DNA from: a virus
Virus record (IMG/VR): IMGVR_UViG_3300009164_000187
Span: 1 to 34,777 of that record
DNA length: 34,777 nt
Strand: one strand, 5' to 3'
How positions within the stretch are numbered: position 1 is the stretch's first letter; each line of letters begins with the position of its first letter. The position numbers and the translations under genes are program-made. The notes beneath the pieces were generated by a model. That model was not told where the DNA came from. It did no database searches and saw nothing but the letters and a program-made list of their open reading frames with translations. Below, piece after piece: positions 32,301 to 34,777 of this stretch.

Positions 32301-32489
32301 TCAGACCTTAATCGGTAAACCTTTACCAGCAAGGTAACCAGCGGCTAAAAGACCAATCCAAATAAGCACTTTCTCTACAACAGTCTTACCAACTTTTTTG
32401 TAAAACTCCGAAGACAGCTCTTCAAGGGCGAGCTTAGCCGCTTCCTTGGCAATCAATCTTTCGCGGTCGGTTAATTCAATATCAGACAT
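32301..32489 (-). CDS. Small one-pass membrane protein (62 aa)
   Basis: A 62-residue protein with a charged helical first half (DIELTDRERLIAKEAAKLALEE) and a membrane helix at about 38-57 (VEKVLIWIGLLAAGYLAGKG). It sits in the head-gene cluster, not in the lysis cassette. Short proteins with this DRERLIAKEAAKLA opening are common in such clusters, but I know of no function. Its stop (TGA) is one base from the next start, and its start follows the DUF6321 stop by one base. Confidence 0.72.
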   Translation of the reverse strand: MSDIELTDRERLIAKEAAKLALEELSSEFYKKVGKTVVEKVLIWIGLLAAGYLAGKGLPIKV

Positions 32490-32490
32490 A

Positions 32491-32736
32491 TCAACAATCC
32501 CATGCCCGTAGGCTTTTGTTAATTCTAGAGTTCGGGTCTTTCGCTGTCTTTGCGGATGTCAGCTTCTTTTTCATCCCACTCATCCTTGCACAGAAAGAGT
32601 CGCGCCTTGATCCGCCTTCTGGTTGCGGCGGTTTCAAGTTGTGCCCTTCTTTCTTCGCAGAGGCTCGCCCTTTGGCGTTTAAGCCCCCATTCGGATTCTT
32701 GCCTTCTTTTCTCTGCCATGCTGGTGATTTAGCCAT
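32491..32736 (-). CDS. DUF6321 family protein (81 aa)
   Basis: An 81-residue basic protein that I recognise as DUF6321. It begins SPAWQRKEGKNPNGGLN and continues with KGRASAKKEGHNLKPPQPEG, RRDSFCARMSGMKKKLTS and DPNSRINKSLRAWDC, all diagnostic of this small phage and bacterial family. No function is established. The ATG at 32736 overlaps the glycosyltransferase stop in ATGGCTAA. The invariant-looking Cys residues (in SFCARM and at the end) might form a metal site or disulphide. Confidence 0.85.
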   Translation of the reverse strand: MAKSPAWQRKEGKNPNGGLNAKGRASAKKEGHNLKPPQPEGGSRRDSFCARMSGMKKKLTSAKTAKDPNSRINKSLRAWDC

Positions 32737-33472
32737 TTACGACTTTCAAACGTGACTCTCGAATATTTTCGAGCAACGGAATAACAACCTCCTCGCGGAA
32801 GTTTCTGGTAAAAGATTCACTACCAATATGTGGCAAGCTAATGTCTACATCAACGTGGACTTTGAACCCCATCTCAGTAGCTCTGTCGCAAAACAAATAG
32901 TCCTCGCCAACATACTGGTCATCTCTGATCTCAAAATCAAACAGCGCAGCCATACGCTCGCCAGTTGGTTTGTTCTTGTATGACCACTCAGGATGCGCCT
33001 GCGCCATCTTCTCAATGACATGACGTTGAATGAGCATGAACCCTGTACCAATACGCTTGACACGCATCAGTGAGCCATCAAACTCTAAGTTGTCATCCTC
33101 AGTCCAATACAAATCTGTAAAGAACTTCTTGTCATGCGATCTGCGTGGGTATGTACCCGCAGTGATATCTCTACCACCGCTTTGAGCCATTAAACGCAAG
33201 ATGTCGCCTGACGTTGCAATAACATCGGAATCAATAAACAATAGTTCTGTACAGTCTGTTTTCAAAAACTCATGTACCAATGAGTTGCGCGCCAACGTGA
33301 TGATGGAGCAATTAGAAAGATCAGATAGGGTGACAGAAACACCAAGCCGCATAGCCTCGGGCATTAACTGCACAAGGTTAAATGCGGTCTTGACGTTCAA
33401 GCGCCCATCATGGCAAGGTATGCCGATGAACAGCTTACGCCCTGCTAGAACTGCTTGTTTAGACTCAGCCAT
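32729..33472 (-). CDS. Glycosyltransferase, GT-A type
   Basis: A 247-residue soluble enzyme that looks like a GT-A fold glycosyltransferase. IGIPCHDGR at 16-24 is the usual first strand. LLFIDSDV at 78-84 supplies the metal-binding DxD (D81/D83). VGEDYLFCDRA at about 188-198 holds E190/D191, the typical acidic pair of the acceptor side, and LPHIGS (H215) is a later metal-binding candidate. It should transfer a sugar from a nucleotide sugar to an unknown acceptor. Its place next to capsid genes allows modification of virion proteins, but host surface glycans are equally possible. The start overlaps the stop of the upstream gene (ATGGCTGA). Confidence 0.82.
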   Translation of the reverse strand: MAESKQAVLAGRKLFIGIPCHDGRLNVKTAFNLVQLMPEAMRLGVSVTLSDLSNCSIITLARNSLVHEFLKTDCTELLFIDSDVIATSGDILRLMAQSGGRDITAGTYPRRSHDKKFFTDLYWTEDDNLEFDGSLMRVKRIGTGFMLIQRHVIEKMAQAHPEWSYKNKPTGERMAALFDFEIRDDQYVGEDYLFCDRATEMGFKVHVDVDISLPHIGSESFTRNFREEVVIPLLENIRESRLKVVNG

Positions 33473-33755
33473 AGAACGCGGTTACTCCAGTTACCGCTGC
33501 ACTTAGTGCCAAATACAAAGTAGTATTGAACTTGATACCTTCTCCGGGGATGTCAAAGGTATAGGTGTTTGGGTTTGTATTGCTAGCGATGTCAATCTCC
33601 AACAAAACTGTTCCACTTGATCCACCATCTTTAAACTGGATAGTAGCTGCCGTACTTGCCGCTGGGCAAATAATCAAACCTTTAAGACGGGTTGGACCGG
33701 CAAATAATGTTCCAGCAACACTTAAATGCGCCGATTTAACGTCAGTTTGCATCAT
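33465..33755 (-). CDS. Small beta-rich virion-type protein (96 aa)
   Basis: ATG 33755 with AGGAG seven bases ahead is the best start; the frame also extends to a TTG at 33761, and a second ATG lies at 33752. The 96-residue protein begins MMQTDVKSAHLSVAG, then PTRLKGLIICPAAST, a TIQFKDGGSSGTVLLEID strand pair, and a C-terminal IPGEGIKFNTTLYLAL and FYG. This order is common in small phage structural proteins next to the capsid. Possible decoration or head-vertex role, inferred by position only. Confidence 0.68.
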   Translation of the reverse strand: MMQTDVKSAHLSVAGTLFAGPTRLKGLIICPAASTAATIQFKDGGSSGTVLLEIDIASNTNPNTYTFDIPGEGIKFNTTLYLALSAAVTGVTAFYG

Positions 33756-33770
33756 AATCAATCTCCTTTG

Positions 33771-33796
33771 TTTAAAAACAAGGGGCCGAAGCCCCT
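33771..33796 (-). terminator. Rho-independent terminator with UUCG loop
   Basis: On the minus strand: AGGGGC-TTCG-GCCCCT, a 6-bp perfect stem closed by the very stable UUCG tetraloop (hairpin 33781-33796), followed by TGTTTTTAAA. It lies between the 233-aa gene and the 96-aa gene, so it should lower expression of everything downstream in the late operon. Confidence 0.85.
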
Positions 33797-33804
33797 AGGA
33801 CTGA

Positions 33805-34506
33805 TTAGTCAAAGTTACCGTATGGGTAAGTTGTAGTGTTACCGATGTTGGGATCGTTCTGGGTGTAGCCAATACGTATATTGAACTTACCAGCAGACAA
33901 GGCCGACAGACCTGTACCTACGATAGCCAAAGTAGCAACAATCTGAGACACCGATGATGGGCTGCTTGTGCCCGTGTTGATGTCAGATGTAGTAGCCAAC
34001 ATGTTAGTCAAGTTAGTTGCGCTATAGGTAGTAGAGATACGACCAGCAGTACCAACAGTTGTAGTGCCCAAAGTTGCAGTCGCATAGGTAGGTGCGCTAG
34101 TCACAAACCCGTTAGAGAACAACCAAGAAACCGAACTGTATGTAGAGTTAACTGTAGTCAGTGCAAGGAGGTAATCAACTGTGATTGAGTCGATCGTAGA
34201 ACCTGTAGGAACCCAGAACACCACACCGCGATAAATCGCAGTAGCCGCATCCGCTGTAGGAGTTACCACTACTGGTGGGTTTGTTGCTCCGCCCGCTGCT
34301 GTATATACAGAAGCGTTGACGTTAGGAATAGTGTTTCCATTTACGAATTGAGTAGACGCGCCGGGGTATCCAGCAGTGCCATTTCCACCAGTATTGGCGA
34401 AATCAATGTAAATGTCTTGTTCTAACCGAGCGTAACCTACGTTACGGTATGGGCTAAAACGTTGATCGCCAGATAGAACTGGGCCTTCAAATGTGGAACG
34501 TGCCAT
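33805..34506 (-). CDS. Head decoration-like structural protein (233 aa)
   Basis: A 233-residue Ser/Thr/Ala/Gly-rich protein with a conserved opening MARSTFEGPVLSGDQRFSPYRN, a QDIYIDFANTGG strand, IPNVNASVYTAAGG, and an IYRGVVFWVPTG strand, followed by repetitive beta strands and a C-terminal NIRIGYTQNDPNIGN. It is the first gene after the probable capsid gene and is bounded by two terminators, which fits a second abundant capsid component such as a decoration protein. No charged or catalytic cluster is seen. AAGGA lies about nine bases upstream of ATG 34506. Confidence 0.72.
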   Translation of the reverse strand: MARSTFEGPVLSGDQRFSPYRNVGYARLEQDIYIDFANTGGNGTAGYPGASTQFVNGNTIPNVNASVYTAAGGATNPPVVVTPTADAATAIYRGVVFWVPTGSTIDSITVDYLLALTTVNSTYSSVSWLFSNGFVTSAPTYATATLGTTTVGTAGRISTTYSATNLTNMLATTSDINTGTSSPSSVSQIVATLAIVGTGLSALSAGKFNIRIGYTQNDPNIGNTTTYPYGNFD

Positions 34507-34627
34507 GACAAAAAGTCCTTATGCAAAAGTACCTTACCAATCGTTGCATCGTCTGCTGGGGCAGTGGCGGTAAGGCGGATCACCCAGATGTTTGGAATAT
34601 ACACCATATTTCTATGATGTACATAGA

Positions 34628-34650
34628 AAAGGGGGCACGGGGCCCCCTTT
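34628..34650 (-). terminator. Rho-independent terminator after the capsid gene
   Basis: A perfect 9-bp stem AAAGGGGGC/GCCCCCTTT with a 5-base loop, six bases after the stop of the probable capsid gene on the minus strand, followed by a fourth T (TTTT). It is nearly symmetric, so it could also stop plus-strand transcription. Strong terminators right after the major capsid gene are a common way to keep capsid protein in excess. The 34507-34627 stretch between it and the next gene has no clear promoter. Confidence 0.85.
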
Positions 34651-34655
34651 ATTCT

Positions 34656-34777
34656 TTAAGCACCGGCAGAGCCGTACATACCTAAAGGATCAGACCAGCC
34701 GAAGCTGTAACGCTCACGAGACTTGTAACGGACGTTACCAGTATCGAAGTCACCGTCCATAGACTGACTCAAAGCAA
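34656..34777 (-). CDS. C-terminus of probable major capsid protein (partial)
   Basis: The last 39 codons of a gene that enters from beyond the right edge. The readable end contains SMDGDFDTGNVRYKSRER, then YSFGWSDPLGMYGSAGA before TAA at 34656-34658. A Phe-Gly-Trp-Ser/Thr-Asp stretch and a Gly-Ser-Ala-Gly-Ala end are what I recall from coat proteins of this kind of phage, and a strong terminator follows directly. Only the end can be seen, so identity is probable, not certain. The start and length cannot be judged. Confidence 0.58.
   Translation of the reverse strand, partial: ALSQSMDGDFDTGNVRYKSRERYSFGWSDPLGMYGSAGA

Noticed and set aside
31390-32332. Longer upstream starts for the small basic genes
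   Set aside because: The internal ATGs at 31911 and 32299 have ribosome binding sites and fit directly after the upstream stops.
34437-34607. 56-aa frame starting in the leader of the 233-aa gene
   Set aside because: No ribosome binding site, and half of it overlaps the 233-aa gene in another frame; the leader is better read as untranslated.
1-34777. tRNA genes, integrase, attachment sites or insertion sequences
   Set aside because: None was recognised by eye; a tRNA or att-site scan was not possible here.

Overview
The window is a contiguous piece of a tailed double-stranded DNA phage genome (Caudoviricetes). Gene order points to a short-tailed, podovirus-like phage: a P22 gp4-like head-completion protein, a P22 gp10-like neck/tail protein, and a T7-style run of ejection-type proteins with a small gp13-like acetyltransferase-fold protein inside it. 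No tape-measure gene, tail-tube gene or tail-assembly frameshift pair is visible. No integrase, excisionase, repressor, tRNA, CRISPR array or insertion sequence was found. The host cannot be named from the sequence. The style of the small proteins and fibres resembles phages of aquatic bacteria, but that is recollection of family patterns, not a database result.

Left arm (1-4340, plus strand): a short replication module. It holds a cysteine-cluster protein of a common phage family, a small helix-turn-helix protein, a strong terminator (1271-1294), a 945-residue primase-helicase and a 72-residue hypothetical protein. This strand meets the late genes tail to tail: the two stop codons overlap in the four bases TTAG at 4337-4340, with no terminator seen between them.

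Right arm (34777 down to 4337, minus strand): one very long late operon, read here in order of transcription. (a) Head: the end of a probable major capsid protein (partial), a terminator, a decoration-like protein, a UUCG-loop terminator, a small virion-like protein, a glycosyltransferase, a DUF6321 protein, a small membrane protein and four small basic proteins. Three of these four end in a shared R-x-DG-(I/V)-A-x-(K/R)-GKT-(K/R)-G motif. (b) Neck: the gp4-like protein, a zinc-ribbon protein, two more small basic proteins (one only 59 aa) and an adaptor-like protein. (c) Fibres and adhesins: two small beta-rich proteins, a 1010-residue fibre with four fibronectin III domains and a glycine-rich tip, a zinc-cluster/MAHF fused reading frame, a protein made of sixteen 20-residue repeats, and a second fibre. 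(d) Lysis: a coiled-coil protein with a C-terminal membrane segment, an overlapping 58-aa membrane protein, a 2-oxoglutarate/Fe(II) oxygenase, a holin and a T4-type lysozyme. (e) Neck and ejection: the gp10-like protein, a 106-aa protein, a 583-aa Gly/Ala/Pro-rich protein, the GNAT-like protein, an 858-aa Gln/Gly/Ala-rich protein and a 2476-aa giant with a zincin protease motif and an LPD38-like C-terminus.

Genes in the late operon are packed with gaps of a few bases or with overlaps (ATGA, TAATG, ATGGCTGA and similar), so translational coupling is likely throughout. There is no stretch longer than 300 bases without a gene; the largest gap is about 150 bp (34507-34655), holding a terminator and an untranslated leader. 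The most interesting candidates for something undescribed are the family of small basic proteins next to the capsid gene, a short double-glycine motif they share with two ejection-type proteins, and the giant protease-bearing ejection protein. Portal, terminase and DNA polymerase genes are not in the window.
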